A stretch of DNA of 64,000 bases from Azoarcus indigens (GCF_004361735.1 NZ_SNVV01000009.1:145222-209221); one strand, 5' to 3'. Positions 23,683 through 34,862 are shown, numbered from the stretch's first letter. Notes: generated from the letters alone by a model not told the origin. Made by a program: numbers and translations.

Positions 23683-25442
23683 ATGTTCTCCCGCGCCTGG
23701 GTGGCAGGGGTGGCTTCGCCCGGCTTGCGCGCCAGCTGCAACGGCGCCAGCGGCTTATCCGGCGCAATGCCCAGCGTACGCAGCGAACCTTCCATGATGC
23801 GGGAGAACACCGGGCCTGCCACCGTGCCGGCGTAATAACCGCCGGCGGTGGGCTCATCGATCATCACCGCCACCACCAGCCGCGGGTTGGAAGCCGGGGC
23901 AAAACCGACGAAGGACGCCACGTACTTCTTGGTGTAGACGCCCCCCTCGATCTTCAGCGCGGTACCGGTCTTGCCGCCGACGCGGTAACCGGCCACGTTG
24001 GCGCGGGTAGCGGTGCCACCCGCCTCGGTCACCGTCTCCAGCATGGCGCGCATCTCCTTCACCGTCTGCGGCGAGAACACGCGGCGGCCATTGGAAGGCA
24101 GACCGTCCAGCTTGGTCAGGGACAGCGGGATGAGCTCACCGTCGCGGGCGAACACCATATAGGCGCGCGCAATCTGGATCAGGCTCATCGAAATGCCGTG
24201 ACCATAGGACATGGTGGCCTGCTCGATCGGTCGCCAGGTCTTGGCTGGCCGCACACGGCCTCCGGTCTCGCCGGGAAAGCCAAGGTTCAGCGGCGCGCCG
24301 AAGCCCAGTTGCTCGAACAAGTGCCACATTTCGTCCGGCGTGAATTGCAGCGCGATCTTCACCGTGCCGATGTTGGAAGACTTCTGGATCACCTCCGCCA
24401 CCGTCAGCGCGCCCATGCGGTGCGAGTCGGAGATGGTGGCAGTGCCTATGGTCATCCGGCCGGGGGCGGTATCTACCACCGTGGTCGGCTTCACCTTGCC
24501 GCGCTCCAGCGCCATGCCGACGATGAAGGGCTTCATTACCGAACCAGGCTCGAAGGCATCGGTGAAGGCGCGATTGCGCAGTTGCGCGCCGGTGAGGTTG
24601 CTGCGGTTGTTCGGGTTGTAGGTAGGCGCATTCGCCAGCGCCAGCACCTCGCCGGTGCGGGCGTCCAGCACCACTGCAGCGCCGGCCTTGGCCTTGTGCT
24701 CCTGCATGGCGTCGCGCAGCGCGGTGTAGGCGAGGTACTGGATCTTGCCATCCATGGACAGCACCACATCCTCACCTTCACGCGGCGGACGGATGGACTC
24801 GACATCCTCCACGATCTGGCCACGCCTGTCCTTGATCACCCTGCGCGAGCCCGGCGCGCCGGCCAGGATCTTCTCGTAGGCCAGTTCGATGCCTTCCTGG
24901 CCCTTGTCCTCGACGCCAGTGAAGCCCAGCATGTGGGCGGTCACCTCGCCGCCCGGGTAATACCGGCGGTACTCCTGCTGCTGATGGATGCCGGGCAGCT
25001 TCAGTGCGGCAATGCGCTCCGCCAGATCCGGCGACAGCTGACGCTTCAGGTAGACGAAGTCGCGACCGCTGGACAGCCTGTCGTTCAACTCGGCGACGTT
25101 CATCTCCAGCAGCGCTGCGAGCCTGCGCGCATCCGCCGGCTCCAGTTTGGCGTCGGCGGGAATCGCCCAGACCGAACGCACCGGCGTGCTGACCGCCAGC
25201 ATGTCGCCATTGCGGTCGGTGATGCGGCCGCGGGTAGCCGGCACCTCGATCACCCGGGCGTAGCGCGACTCGCCCTTGGCTTGCAGGAAGGCGTTATTGA
25301 TGCCTTGCAGATAAGCCGCCCGGCCGACCAGCGCAAGCGAGCAACCCAGTAGAGCGAGCAGCACGAAGCGGGGACGCCAGGCCGGCAGTTCCCGCTTCAG
25401 CAGCGGATTGTGGTTGAAGGTGACAGGACGCTGCTTGCTCAC
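23679..25442 (-). CDS. ftsI: FtsI (PBP3), septal peptidoglycan transpeptidase
   Basis: FtsI cross-links septal peptidoglycan together with FtsW. It is 587 residues. There is a short cytoplasmic N-terminus and one membrane helix at about residues 26-44, followed by the dimerisation domain with the RGRITDRNGD motif near 71. The transpeptidase domain has the catalytic SVMK at Ser301-Lys304, the SSN motif at 355-357 and KTGT at 491-494. All penicillin-binding residues are intact. The start codon is GTG at 25442, overlapping the ftsL stop by four bases. Confidence 0.97.
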   Translation of the reverse strand: MSKQRPVTFNHNPLLKRELPAWRPRFVLLALLGCSLALVGRAAYLQGINNAFLQAKGESRYARVIEVPATRGRITDRNGDMLAVSTPVRSVWAIPADAKLEPADARRLAALLEMNVAELNDRLSSGRDFVYLKRQLSPDLAERIAALKLPGIHQQQEYRRYYPGGEVTAHMLGFTGVEDKGQEGIELAYEKILAGAPGSRRVIKDRRGQIVEDVESIRPPREGEDVVLSMDGKIQYLAYTALRDAMQEHKAKAGAAVVLDARTGEVLALANAPTYNPNNRSNLTGAQLRNRAFTDAFEPGSVMKPFIVGMALERGKVKPTTVVDTAPGRMTIGTATISDSHRMGALTVAEVIQKSSNIGTVKIALQFTPDEMWHLFEQLGFGAPLNLGFPGETGGRVRPAKTWRPIEQATMSYGHGISMSLIQIARAYMVFARDGELIPLSLTKLDGLPSNGRRVFSPQTVKEMRAMLETVTEAGGTATRANVAGYRVGGKTGTALKIEGGVYTKKYVASFVGFAPASNPRLVVAVMIDEPTAGGYYAGTVAGPVFSRIMEGSLRTLGIAPDKPLAPLQLARKPGEATPATQARENM

Positions 25443-25705
25443 GACTGCGGCTCCACCACGATGACTTGGGCCGAAACCGGCGGCCGCATCCCCAGTTTTT
25501 CACGCGCCAGCTTTTCCACCCGGGCATGCGCCGCCCAGGTGCTCTGCTCCAGTTGCAGTTGGCCCCATTCCACCTCCAGGCCATGCGCCCGCGCCTGCTG
25601 GCGCTCCAGCTCGGTGAAGAGCTTGCGCGCCTGATGCTGGGCGGCAACCACGCCGAGCGCACTGGCAACAACCAGGGCCACGAGCAGGGCATCGAAACGG
25701 ATCAT
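25439..25705 (-). CDS. ftsL: FtsL, cell division protein
   Basis: FtsL is a small bitopic protein that forms the FtsQ-FtsB-FtsL complex activating FtsWI. The 88 residues comprise a very short cytoplasmic start, one membrane helix at about residues 4-22 and a periplasmic coiled-coil stretch beginning [18 protein letters not shown]. The family is poorly conserved. The identification rests on size, this topology and position between rsmH and ftsI, with a 4-base overlap on both sides. Confidence 0.93.
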   Translation of the reverse strand: MIRFDALLVALVVASALGVVAAQHQARKLFTELERQQARAHGLEVEWGQLQLEQSTWAAHARVEKLAREKLGMRPPVSAQVIVVEPQS

Positions 25706-26637
25706 GCGGCCTCCGCGCGCTCGGCAACCCGCATCACCGCGCTGCGCGCACGCGGATTGACGGCGACCTCGGCCTCGCCCGGGCGCACCGCCTTTCCCAC
25801 CAGCCGCAGACGCGGCTGCGGCAGCTCGCTCGCCCGCACCGGCAGGCGAGAGGGCAGTTGCTGCGGCCGCGCCTCATCACGCATGAAGCGCTTCACGATG
25901 CGGTCTTCCAGCGAGTGGAAGCTGATGACGACCAAGCGCCCCCCTACCCGCAGGCGCTCCACGCAGGCCGGCAACACCTGGCTCAGCTCTTCGAGCTCCT
26001 GATTGATGAAAATCCGTAGAGCCTGGAAGCTGCGCGTCGCTGGATGCTGCCCCGGCTCGCGTGTCCGGACCGCTTTCTCCACGATCGCGGCAAGTTGTCC
26101 AGTGGTCGCAACAGCCCCCCCTGCCCGAGCAGCTGCAAGCGCCTTTGCAATCGCATAAGCAAACCGTTCTTCCCCATAATCTCTCAGCACCTCCGTAATC
26201 TCGGCGACGGAGGCTTCCGCCAGCCACTCCGCCGCGGTCTGCCCACGGCTGGTATCCATGCGCATGTCCAGCGGCGCATCGAAGCGAAAACTCATCCCCC
26301 GGCTGGCATCGTCCAGCTGCGGCGAAGACACCCCCAGGTCGAGCAACACGCCATCCACCCGCTCCACGCGCAGGCGGCCCAGTTCCGCATCCAGCGCACT
26401 GAAAGGCGCATGCACCAGGGTCAACCTGGCGTCCGCCAGCGCCTTGCCGGCCTCAATGGCAGCCGGATCGCGATCGAAGGCGATGAGACGACCGCGCTCG
26501 CCCAAACGCGCGAGTAGCGCGCGGCTGTGCCCGCCGCGGCCGAAGGTGCCATCTACATAGATACCGTCCGGCTTCACGGCGAGCGCCTCCACGGCCTCGG
26601 CCAGCAGAACGGTGACATGGGAGAGCGGGCCACTCAC
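25702..26637 (-). CDS. rsmH: 16S rRNA (cytosine1402-N4)-methyltransferase
   Basis: RsmH (MraW) methylates C1402 of 16S rRNA in the decoding centre. The GTG at 26637 gives 311 residues beginning [19 protein letters not shown] and overlaps the mraZ stop by four bases. The SAM site is in [15 protein letters not shown] near residue 33. The [20 protein letters not shown] block and the late [16 protein letters not shown] are diagnostic. Its partner for the same nucleotide, RsmI, is in this window at 29.4 kb. Confidence 0.97.
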   Translation of the reverse strand: MSGPLSHVTVLLAEAVEALAVKPDGIYVDGTFGRGGHSRALLARLGERGRLIAFDRDPAAIEAGKALADARLTLVHAPFSALDAELGRLRVERVDGVLLDLGVSSPQLDDASRGMSFRFDAPLDMRMDTSRGQTAAEWLAEASVAEITEVLRDYGEERFAYAIAKALAAARAGGAVATTGQLAAIVEKAVRTREPGQHPATRSFQALRIFINQELEELSQVLPACVERLRVGGRLVVISFHSLEDRIVKRFMRDEARPQQLPSRLPVRASELPQPRLRLVGKAVRPGEAEVAVNPRARSAVMRVAERAEAA

Positions 26638-27077
26638 AGGACGAGGCTCTCGAGGCCCGGCGGCAGTTCGCCGCCCGCCAGCGCCAGCATGGCGTCCTGC
26701 TGCCGCTGCCAGCCTTCGTCGGACCACAGTTCGAAGTGGCTGCCCTGGCCGACCAGCCAGACCTGCTTGTCCAGCTCGGCGAACTTGCGCAGCGAGGGCG
26801 CAACCAGCACCCGGCCGGCGCCGTCCAGGACTTCTTCCTGGGCAAAACCGATCAGCATGCGTTTGAAGGTGAGCGTGCCCTGATCCATGCCGGGCATGCG
26901 GGTGATCTGGTCACGGATGGGTTCCCAGGCGGCGAGGGGATAGACCAGCAGACAGCGGTGCGGGTGCACCGTCATCACCAGCGGAGCGCCGTCCGGCGTC
27001 AGCGCGTCACGATGCCGCGCCGGAATCGCAAGGCGACCCTTCGCATCGAGACTGAGCGCGCTGGCTCCCTGGAACAT
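26634..27077 (-). CDS. mraZ: MraZ, transcriptional regulator of the division cluster
   Basis: MraZ is a ring-forming DNA-binding protein with two SpoVT/AbrB-like domains that represses its own operon. The 147 residues begin [20 protein letters not shown]. The first [16 protein letters not shown] half and the second [18 protein letters not shown] half are both visible. It is the first gene of the cluster. Upstream lie a sigma70-type promoter and four evenly spaced GTGG boxes that match the known type of MraZ operator, so autoregulation is likely. Confidence 0.97.
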   Translation of the reverse strand: MFQGASALSLDAKGRLAIPARHRDALTPDGAPLVMTVHPHRCLLVYPLAAWEPIRDQITRMPGMDQGTLTFKRMLIGFAQEEVLDGAGRVLVAPSLRKFAELDKQVWLVGQGSHFELWSDEGWQRQQDAMLALAGGELPPGLESLVL

Positions 27078-27113
27078 TTTCCCCCCTGAACCGGAAGGGT
27101 GACGCAGTTTCTT

Positions 27114-27147
27114 CCACGTTCACCCACTTTTCACCACTAAGCCCCAC
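27114..27147 (-). promoter_or_regulatory. MraZ operator: four direct repeats with 10-bp spacing
   Basis: On the mraZ strand the blocks AGTGGGGCTT, AGTGGTGAAA, AGTGGGTGAA and CGTGGAAGAA follow each other exactly. This puts GTGG at 27147-27144, 27137-27134, 27127-27124 and 27117-27114. The 10-bp period places all four on one face of the helix. The first block overlaps the -10 element, so binding would block transcription. MraZ is known to bind such direct repeats ahead of its own gene. Confidence 0.85.
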
Positions 27148-27174
27148 TCTAGAGCAAAGCCAGTGCACGGTCAA
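27146..27174 (-). promoter_or_regulatory. Sigma70-type promoter of the mraZ operon
   Basis: On the minus strand TTGACC (27174-27169) is the -35 element and TAGAGT (27151-27146) the -10, with a 17-base spacer. Transcription would start near 27139, leaving a leader of about 60 bases before the mraZ ATG. The operator repeats begin inside the -10 element and run through the start site. Confidence 0.8.
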
Positions 27175-27330
27175 GCGAGACGCCCTGGGTTTTCCGTTGT
27201 TACACAATGACTTAACGCCACCTTCAGAAGTGCGTCGAAGCCCATGAAAAACAAGGCAAATAGGACAAAGCGGCGCAATGCGGGCAGCGCATCCGCCCGC
27301 GGGGGATTCAAAGTGGAGAAAAGTGGGAAA

Positions 27331-27350
27331 CGGGACCAGAAAAGGTCCCG
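27331..27350 (-). terminator. Hairpin downstream of rnpB, possible terminator
   Basis: CGGGACC (27331-27337) and GGTCCCG (27344-27350) form a 7-bp stem with a 6-base loop, 48 bases after the RNase P RNA 3' end. On the rnpB strand it is followed by TTTCCCACTTTTCTCC, which is T-rich but interrupted. The rest of 27178-27397 holds no gene I can support. Confidence 0.55.
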
Positions 27351-27397
27351 CGACGCCACAGGCGGCGCCTTTGAACCGGAGGGGGAAGAAGCGAATT

Positions 27398-27815
27398 GGG
27401 AAGTTCGCCGATAAGCCGGGTTCTGTCGAACGCTGCAGCTTTCGCCAGCAACGTCGGGCAGTCATTCCTCTGGGCGACGCGTTACCGCGCCGCTCTAGCA
27501 GCCTACCCGGGAGCGACGCGAGCCACGCCAATGCTCCCCTATTTGGCCTTGCCCCGGATGGGGTTTACCGTGCCAGGTCCTGTTGCCAGTCCTGCGGTGG
27601 GCTCTTACCCCACCGTTTCACCCTTGCCTGTGCCGGAGCTTGCGCTCCAAAAGACACTGCCGCCTTGCGGCGGCAGATCTGGCCATCGGCGGTTTGCTTT
27701 CTGTTGCACTTTCCGTCGCCTCACGGCGCCCGGCCGTTAGCCGGCATCCTGCTCTGCGGGGCCCGGACTTTCCTCCACGCACCGAGGTACGCAGCGACTG
27801 CCTGGCGAACTTCCC
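27398..27815 (-). ncRNA. rnpB: RNase P RNA (M1 RNA), bacterial type A
   Basis: RNase P RNA is the catalytic subunit that matures tRNA 5' ends. Read on the minus strand it starts GGGAAGTTCGCCAGGCAGTC and ends with GGCGAACTTCCC, so the two ends pair as helix P1. The universal block GAGGAAAGTCCGGGC lies near the 5' end, AACAGAAAGCAAACCGCC follows, and near the 3' end CGACAGAACCCGGCTTATC, the most recognisable rnpB segment, is intact. The length of about 418 nt fits a type A RNA. A perfect TATAAT lies 8 bases upstream. Confidence 0.96.
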
Positions 27816-27822
27816 GACACGG

Positions 27823-27828
27823 ATTATA
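27823..27828 (-). promoter_or_regulatory. -10 element of rnpB
   Basis: TATAAT on the minus strand ends 8 bases before the predicted first base of RNase P RNA at 27815. No good -35 hexamer is seen at 17 bases; GGGTTG is present but 14 bases upstream. Confidence 0.7.
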
Positions 27829-27854
27829 CGCGGAGCCGGCACCAACCCGGTGCT

Positions 27855-28286
27855 TCATTGCGCGGCGGGGGTAGCCTCGCGAGTGAAAACGGGAGCGCCA
27901 TCCCGCAGCTGGAAGCGCCCAACCAGCGGCCCCGGCGGCTCGCCGCCCGCATTGTCCCAGTCCTGCACCAGGCAACGGTCGGTTCCCGCCAGATACCAGC
28001 GATTGCCCTGATGCAGCGCCCACAAGCGGTCGCCAGCCTCGTAGACCTGCATCTCCTCCATCACCGTCGGCCCCGGATGTATGGTCACCTTGCGCTGGCA
28101 ATCCGGGAGACGGGAGGCCACTACCGCCTGCTCCACGCTGCTATCCCACAGCCAGCGCTGCTCACGCACCAGGATCAGCGCGTGCTGGCTGCCATCGATG
28201 GAATAAGCGGTGGCATTGTTCTCGCAGGCCGTCAGCAGCGGGAGGGCGGCGAGGGCAAGCAGGATGCGCGGCAGAGCTGAGGTCAT
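27855..28286 (-). CDS. Putative lipoprotein, unknown function
   Basis: This 143-residue protein has a lipoprotein signal peptide: MTSALPRILLALAALPLLTAC with the lipobox LTAC, so Cys21 should be lipidated. The mature part is acidic, with paired Cys residues in DCQRKVTIHPGPTVMEEM and GTDRCLVQDWDNAGGEPPGP that could form a disulfide. The second half contains WALHQGNRWYLAG, a short beta-rich stretch. I do not recognise the family. It lies downstream of pyrC on the same strand with 40 bases between them. Confidence 0.8.
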   Translation of the reverse strand: MTSALPRILLALAALPLLTACENNATAYSIDGSQHALILVREQRWLWDSSVEQAVVASRLPDCQRKVTIHPGPTVMEEMQVYEAGDRLWALHQGNRWYLAGTDRCLVQDWDNAGGEPPGPLVGRFQLRDGAPVFTREATPAAQ

Positions 28287-28326
28287 GGGAGGTCTCGAGA
28301 GGATCGCGGCGTGAGCCGGAGCAGCC

Positions 28327-29361
28327 TCAGGCTGCCAGCTTCCAGCCCAGCGACTCGCCGGCGCGCAGGGGCACCAGCGGATCGCCCGGCAGATAATCGT
28401 AGGCAGCCGGCACCGTCCAGCTTTCGCGCTGCAGACTGATTTTGTCCGGGTTTGGCTGCAGCCCATAGAAAGCGGCGCCGTTGAGGCTGGCGAAGGCTTC
28501 GAGGCGGTCCAAGGCACCGACCGAGTCGAACAGCTCCGCATACAGTTCGATACCCGCATGCGAGGAGTAGCAGCCAGCACAGCCGCAGCTCGCCTCCTTG
28601 GTGCTGCGGGCATGGGGCGCGGAATCGGTACCCAGGAAGAAACGGCTGTTGCCCGACGTGACCGCTTCCACCAACGCCAGCCTGTGAGTTTCGCGCTTGA
28701 GTACCGGGAGACAGTAATGATGCGGGCGGATGCCGCCGGCGAAGAGCGCATTGCGGTTGAACAGCAGATGCTGCGGGGTAACGCTGGCAGCAACGTTGCC
28801 GCCCGCAGCGCGGACGAACTGCGCCGCCTCCGCGGTGGTGATGTGCTCGAACACCACCTTGAGCGCCGGGAAGCGGCGTACCAGCGGTGACAGCACCTTC
28901 TCGATGAACACCCGCTCGCGGTCGAAGGCGTCCACGTCACCCGCCACCTCGCCGTGTACACAGAGCACCAGGCCACGCGACTCCATCCGCTCCAGCACCG
29001 GGTGGATCTTCTCGATGGCGGTGACACCGGCGTCGGAATTGGTCGTCGCCCCGGCCGGATAGAGTTTGGCGGCGATAATGTGGCCGCTGTCCTTGGCGCG
29101 GTCGATCTCGTCCGCCGGCATGTTGTCGGTGAGGTACAAGCTCATCAATGGCTGGAAGCTGCTGCCCGCAGGCACCGCCGCCAGGATGCGATCCCGGTAA
29201 GCCAGCGCCTGGGCTGTGGTGACGACCGGTGGCTTCAGGTTGGGCATGATCAGCGCCCTGCCGAAACGCTCCGCGGTGTGCGGTACCACTGCAGCCAGGG
29301 CGGCGCCGTCGCGCACATGCAGATGCCAGTCATCGGGGCGGGTCAGGGTCAAGGTGTTCAT
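28327..29361 (-). CDS. pyrC: Dihydroorotase (class II)
   Basis: PyrC closes carbamoyl aspartate to dihydroorotate in pyrimidine synthesis and is a zinc enzyme. The ATG at 29361 ([19 protein letters not shown]) gives 344 residues. The metal-binding HLHVRDG is near residue 14. [15 protein letters not shown] carries the bridging lysine region near 100, with HGEV near 137 and FEHITTAEA near 174. The catalytic Asp is in [15 protein letters not shown] near 250. Its length and motifs match the short class II enzyme of E. coli rather than the long class I type. Confidence 0.97.
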   Translation of the reverse strand: MNTLTLTRPDDWHLHVRDGAALAAVVPHTAERFGRALIMPNLKPPVVTTAQALAYRDRILAAVPAGSSFQPLMSLYLTDNMPADEIDRAKDSGHIIAAKLYPAGATTNSDAGVTAIEKIHPVLERMESRGLVLCVHGEVAGDVDAFDRERVFIEKVLSPLVRRFPALKVVFEHITTAEAAQFVRAAGGNVAASVTPQHLLFNRNALFAGGIRPHHYCLPVLKRETHRLALVEAVTSGNSRFFLGTDSAPHARSTKEASCGCAGCYSSHAGIELYAELFDSVGALDRLEAFASLNGAAFYGLQPNPDKISLQRESWTVPAAYDYLPGDPLVPLRAGESLGWKLAA

Positions 29362-29414
29362 GCGCACTTCTCTCGAGGCTTTTCTGCAAGGCAAAGCCGG
29401 ATTATAGGCGGGCT

Positions 29415-30290
29415 TCAGCCCTGCTTGAGTTCCAGGGCACGACTGTAGAGCGCGTTGCGCGAGACGCCGGTGATCTCGGCCGCAAGCCTGGCCGCCGTCT
29501 TCAGCGGCAGTTCGGCCAGCAGCAGGCTCAGCACCCGCTCGGCCTCGCCGTCCACGCCCTCGCGCCTGGGCGCTCCGGCCACCGCCAGCACGAACTCGCC
29601 ACGCACCCGGTTGCTGTCCGCGGCGAACCAGGCCGCCGCCTCGCCCAAGGGCATGCGGGCAATCTCCTCGTGCAGCTTGGTCATCTCCCGCGCCACCAGC
29701 AACTCACGCTCCCCGCCGAGCTCCGCAGCAAGATCGGCCACGCATTCACAGACGCGATGAGGCGCCTCGTAAAACACCAGCACCGCGGCATCATCCTGCA
29801 GCGCGGCGATCTGCGCCCGCCGCGCCGCCTGCTTCGGCGGCAGGAAACCGACGAAGCGGAAGCCCGCCTCGGCGACGAAACCGGCAACCGACAGTGCCGC
29901 CGCCACCGCGCTCGGCCCCGGTACCGGTACCACCGGATGCCCGGCAGCGCGCACCTGGGCCACCGCCCGGGCCCCCGGGTCGGAAACTGCGGGCGTGCCG
30001 GCATCGGTGATCAGCGCGATGTGCTTTCCGGCCTCGAGGTGCTCGATCAACTGGCCGGCGGCGCGCTGCTCGTTGTGTTCATGCAGCGCCAGCAGACGCG
30101 TCTTGATGCCGCAAGCGTCCAGCAGGCGCTGGCTGTGACGGGTGTCCTCGGCGGCGATCATGTCTACATCGCGCAGCACCGCCAGCGCCCGCAGCGTGAT
30201 GTCCTGCAGGTTCCCGAGCGGCGTGGCCACCACATACAATGACGGCGTCCTGGAAAGCGGCGATGCGCCGGTGGCGGAGGAAAGAGTCAT
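29415..30290 (-). CDS. rsmI: 16S rRNA (cytidine1402-2'-O)-methyltransferase
   Basis: RsmI 2'-O-methylates C1402 of 16S rRNA, completing the modification begun by RsmH. It is 291 residues. Blocks seen are [17 protein letters not shown] near residue 21, [34 protein letters not shown] near 95 and [15 protein letters not shown]. Its ATG occupies 30288-30290 and shares the bases CATG with the yraN start on the other strand, so the two genes have no space for a shared promoter. One of the two starts may really lie further inside. Confidence 0.95.
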   Translation of the reverse strand: MTLSSATGASPLSRTPSLYVVATPLGNLQDITLRALAVLRDVDMIAAEDTRHSQRLLDACGIKTRLLALHEHNEQRAAGQLIEHLEAGKHIALITDAGTPAVSDPGARAVAQVRAAGHPVVPVPGPSAVAAALSVAGFVAEAGFRFVGFLPPKQAARRAQIAALQDDAAVLVFYEAPHRVCECVADLAAELGGERELLVAREMTKLHEEIARMPLGEAAAWFAADSNRVRGEFVLAVAGAPRREGVDGEAERVLSLLLAELPLKTAARLAAEITGVSRNALYSRALELKQG

Positions 30291-30702
30291 GAGCAGCAGC
30301 CGAAAGGGGGAGCGGGCGCCGATTGTGGGCGTGCAGCCAACACCGGCGCAAGCCCGCGGCCGGGCCGCGGAGGAGATCGCCGCCGCCTACCTGGGCAGGC
30401 AGGGCCTGCGCCTGCTGGACCGCAACGTGCACTGCCGGGGCGGCGAAGTGGATCTCATCGGGCTGGACGGCGACACCCTGGTCTTCATCGAAGTGCGGCT
30501 GCGTGGCAACAGCCGCTTCGGCGGCGCGGCCGAGAGCATCACGCCGGGCAAGCAACGCCGCGTCATCCTCGCCGCCCAACACTGGCTGCTAGGCGCGGGG
30601 CGCAAGCATGCCCACCGCCCCTGTCGCTTCGACGCAGTGCTGCTGGACACCCTGACCCCGCCCTCGCCAGTCTGGCTGCGCGCCGCCTTCGACGCCAGCT
30701 GA
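30289..30702 (+). CDS. yraN: YraN family (UPF0102) endonuclease-like protein
   Basis: The 137-residue protein belongs to UPF0102, a small restriction-endonuclease-like fold of unknown role. The conserved core [21 protein letters not shown] is followed by the nuclease-like block [23 protein letters not shown] across residues 44-66. [18 protein letters not shown] follows. The ATG at 30289 is the simplest start; the frame is open further upstream only as antisense to rsmI. Order rsmI/yraN/diaA/dolP matches the E. coli yra region, except that rsmI is inverted and lpoA is absent. Confidence 0.88.
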   Translation: MSSSRKGERAPIVGVQPTPAQARGRAAEEIAAAYLGRQGLRLLDRNVHCRGGEVDLIGLDGDTLVFIEVRLRGNSRFGGAAESITPGKQRRVILAAQHWLLGAGRKHAHRPCRFDAVLLDTLTPPSPVWLRAAFDAS

Positions 30703-30857
30703 GCCGGGCGCCTTCCCACACCAGCCCCACCGCCGATCACCAACCCGCACAAAGCGTAAGCGGCGGTAATTTCCTCCCGGCGGCGACGCCAAGGAGGCAC
30801 ACTGCCCGCCTGCCGACGCCCGGCGCGCGCGCGAGCCGACCTCACCCTGCGTGCTAG

Positions 30858-31483
<626 letters not shown>

Positions 31484-31484
<1 letters not shown>

Positions 31485-32140
31485 TGATGGAAACTAGCCT
31501 GAGACCCGCCAACAGCCGCCGCACCCTGCTACTCGCCCTGCTGGCCGCCAGTTCGCTGCCGCTGCTGCAGGGCTGCTTCCCGGTAGTGGCCGGAGGCGCG
31601 GTGGCCGGCGCGGCGATTGCCACCGACCGCCGCACCAGCGGTGCCTACGTGGAAGACCAGGGCATCGAGTGGAAAACCTCCAGCCGGCTCAGCGAGCGCT
31701 TCGGCGACGCCATCCACATCAACGTCACCTCGTACAACCGCAACGTGCTGCTGACCGGCGAGGTGCCGAACGAGACCATCCGGGCCGAGATCGAGCGCAT
31801 CGCCGCCGGCGTGGAAAACGTGCGCGGCATCATCAACGAGGCGGTAGTCGCCGGGAATTCCTCGCTGACCGCGCGCGGCAACGACACCTTGATCACGTCC
31901 AACGTGAAGGCCCGCTTCGTCGACAGCCAGCGCTTCTCGGCCAATCACGTCAAGGTTGTCACCGAGGCCAACGTAGTCTTCCTGCTCGGCCTCGTGACCC
32001 GCGCCGAGGCCGACGCCGCGTCCGAGATCGCCCGTACCAGCCAGGGGGTACGCAAGGTGGTGCGCGTGTTCGAGTACATCAGCGACGATGAGGCCCGCCG
32101 GATCGACCGCGGCCTGCGCAGCAACACCGAAAGCCGCTGA
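31484..32140 (+). CDS. BON-domain outer-membrane lipoprotein (DolP/YraP-like)
   Basis: The 218-residue protein has a signal peptide ending in LPLLQGCFPVVAGG, with a lipobox-like LQGC. A glycine/alanine-rich stretch follows, then two BON domains: about residues 60-125 (IHINVTSYNRNVLLTGEVPN) and 140-205 (VKVVTEANVVFLLGLVTRAE). DolP binds anionic phospholipid at division sites and keeps the outer membrane tight. The start overlaps the SIS-domain gene stop as TGATG, showing an operon. A second ATG follows directly and either may be used. Confidence 0.9.
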
Positions 32141-32188
32141 GCCCTGGCGGGGCGGCGCCCGCCGCCCCTCGCTTGTGTTACCAACGTC

Positions 32189-33535
<1,347 letters not shown>

Positions 33536-33626
33536 GAAGACTCCGGATAGGCCTGGATGCGTTTCAAACCGGCCCGTGTAGAATGGCCGCCATTCTACCC
33601 GATGGCGATCCGGCCTCCCCCAAGCC

Positions 33627-34232
33627 ATGCCTTCGCGCCCCGCCCCTCCCCGCACCGGAAATCTCCGCCGCGAGATCGCAGCCCTGGCCGCCCGCATGAT
33701 GGCCGAAGACGGCATCGCCGACTTCGGCTTCGCCAAGCGCAAAGCCGCGCGACAACTCGGGGCCACCGAATCTGAAGCCTTGCCCACCAACGCCGAAATC
33801 GAAGCCGAGCTCCGCGCCTGGCAGGCGCTGTACCAGGACGAGGAGCAGGCCGAGCGGCTGCTCGAGATGCGCAGCGCCGCGGTGGAGATCATGCGGCTGC
33901 TCACACCGTTCCGCCCCTACCTCACCGGCGGCGCGCTGGACGGCACCGCTGGCCGCTATTCCGAACTGGAGATCGAGGCCTACCCGGAGAGCGCCAAGGA
34001 AGTCGAGATCTTCTTCCTGAACCAGGACTTCCCCTACGAACACCGGGAGCCCCGGCGACCCGCGCCGAATACGCCGGAAGCAATACTGAGCTTCGACTGG
34101 AACGACGTACCGGTGCGCCTCTCCCTGTATTCCGCCGGCGCCGAGCGCAGCGGCCGCCGCAGCCAGGAAAGGGCCCGCCTCAGCCAGGTCGAGGCCCTGC
34201 TCAATACCTCCCGCCCGAGCGAACCCGCGTAA
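33627..34232 (+). CDS. Nucleotidyltransferase-fold-like protein, probably inactive
   Basis: This is a 201-residue soluble protein. The N-terminal half (LRREIAALAARMMAEDGIADF, then FAKRKAARQLG) resembles a betaproteobacterial family annotated as nucleotidyltransferase. At about residues 99-118 the segment YLTGGALDGTAGRYSELEIE aligns with the glycine- and Asp-containing nucleotidyltransferase loop. The expected D-x-D appears as E-x-E and the GS pair as GG, so activity is doubtful. The stop overlaps the next start (TAATG), so it is cotranscribed with the thioredoxin-like gene. Function unknown; family recognition is from memory. Confidence 0.7.
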   Translation: MPSRPAPPRTGNLRREIAALAARMMAEDGIADFGFAKRKAARQLGATESEALPTNAEIEAELRAWQALYQDEEQAERLLEMRSAAVEIMRLLTPFRPYLTGGALDGTAGRYSELEIEAYPESAKEVEIFFLNQDFPYEHREPRRPAPNTPEAILSFDWNDVPVRLSLYSAGAERSGRRSQERARLSQVEALLNTSRPSEPA

Positions 34233-34801
34233 TGAAGAAAACCATGCTCTGGGCGGTGATCGCCTGCGCCGCCGTCGCCCTGGCCATCGCCGGAGACTTT
34301 GCGCGCCGCTCGCTGCTCGCCCCGGAGACCGCCAAGCCACTTGGCGTCACCCTTGCGCCAGCCGACCTCAAGGCCGCCTCCGAAACGCTGTTCAGGCAGA
34401 GCTTTCCGGACGCCCGCGGCAACGAACAAGCCCTTGCTCAATGGCGCGGCAAGATCCTGGTAGTGAATTTCTGGGCCACCTGGTGCGCCCCATGCCGCGT
34501 CGAGATGCCAGAGTTCGCCGAGGTCAGCCAGCAATATGCAGCTGAAGGCGTGCAGTTCATCGGCGTCGGCATAGATTCTGCAACGAACATCCTCAAGTTC
34601 GAACAAGCGACGCCCATGCCTTATCCCCTGCTGGTCGCCGGCCCGCAGGCGCTCGGGCTTGCCAGCCTGTTCGGCAACACCGCCCAGGCCCTACCCTTCA
34701 CGGTGATCATAGACCGCCGAGGCAAGGTTTCGGCCATCAAGCTGGGGGTCTTGAAGCGCAGCGAACTGGAAGGCAAAATCCGCCCGCTGCTGGCAAGCTA
34801 G
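34232..34801 (+). CDS. TlpA-family thiol:disulfide oxidoreductase
   Basis: The 189-residue protein has an uncleaved or signal-type hydrophobic N-terminus (residues 1-22) and a periplasmic thioredoxin domain. The active site is [16 protein letters not shown], with the CAPC pair near residues 86-89, and the cis-proline region is [12 protein letters not shown]. TlpA/ResA-type proteins reduce apo-cytochromes or copper-site proteins in the periplasm; the substrate here is not shown by the neighbours. It is coupled to the gene upstream by TAATG and followed by aroQ. Confidence 0.9.
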   Translation: MKKTMLWAVIACAAVALAIAGDFARRSLLAPETAKPLGVTLAPADLKAASETLFRQSFPDARGNEQALAQWRGKILVVNFWATWCAPCRVEMPEFAEVSQQYAAEGVQFIGVGIDSATNILKFEQATPMPYPLLVAGPQALGLASLFGNTAQALPFTVIIDRRGKVSAIKLGVLKRSELEGKIRPLLAS

Positions 34802-34862
34802 CGCTTCCGGCGTACCATTCGCTGCTGGACAGATTGTTGCGATTTGCGGCAAACTCGCCGCC

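Noticed and set aside
27721..28101. Open frames overlapping the RNase P RNA and lipoprotein end
   Set aside because: The region is the structured RNA gene; these frames show no motif and conflict with rnpB and with the lipoprotein frame.
29670..30242. 190-codon plus-strand frame over rsmI
   Set aside because: It lies entirely antisense to rsmI, which has all family motifs; the translation is Arg/His/Gly-rich.
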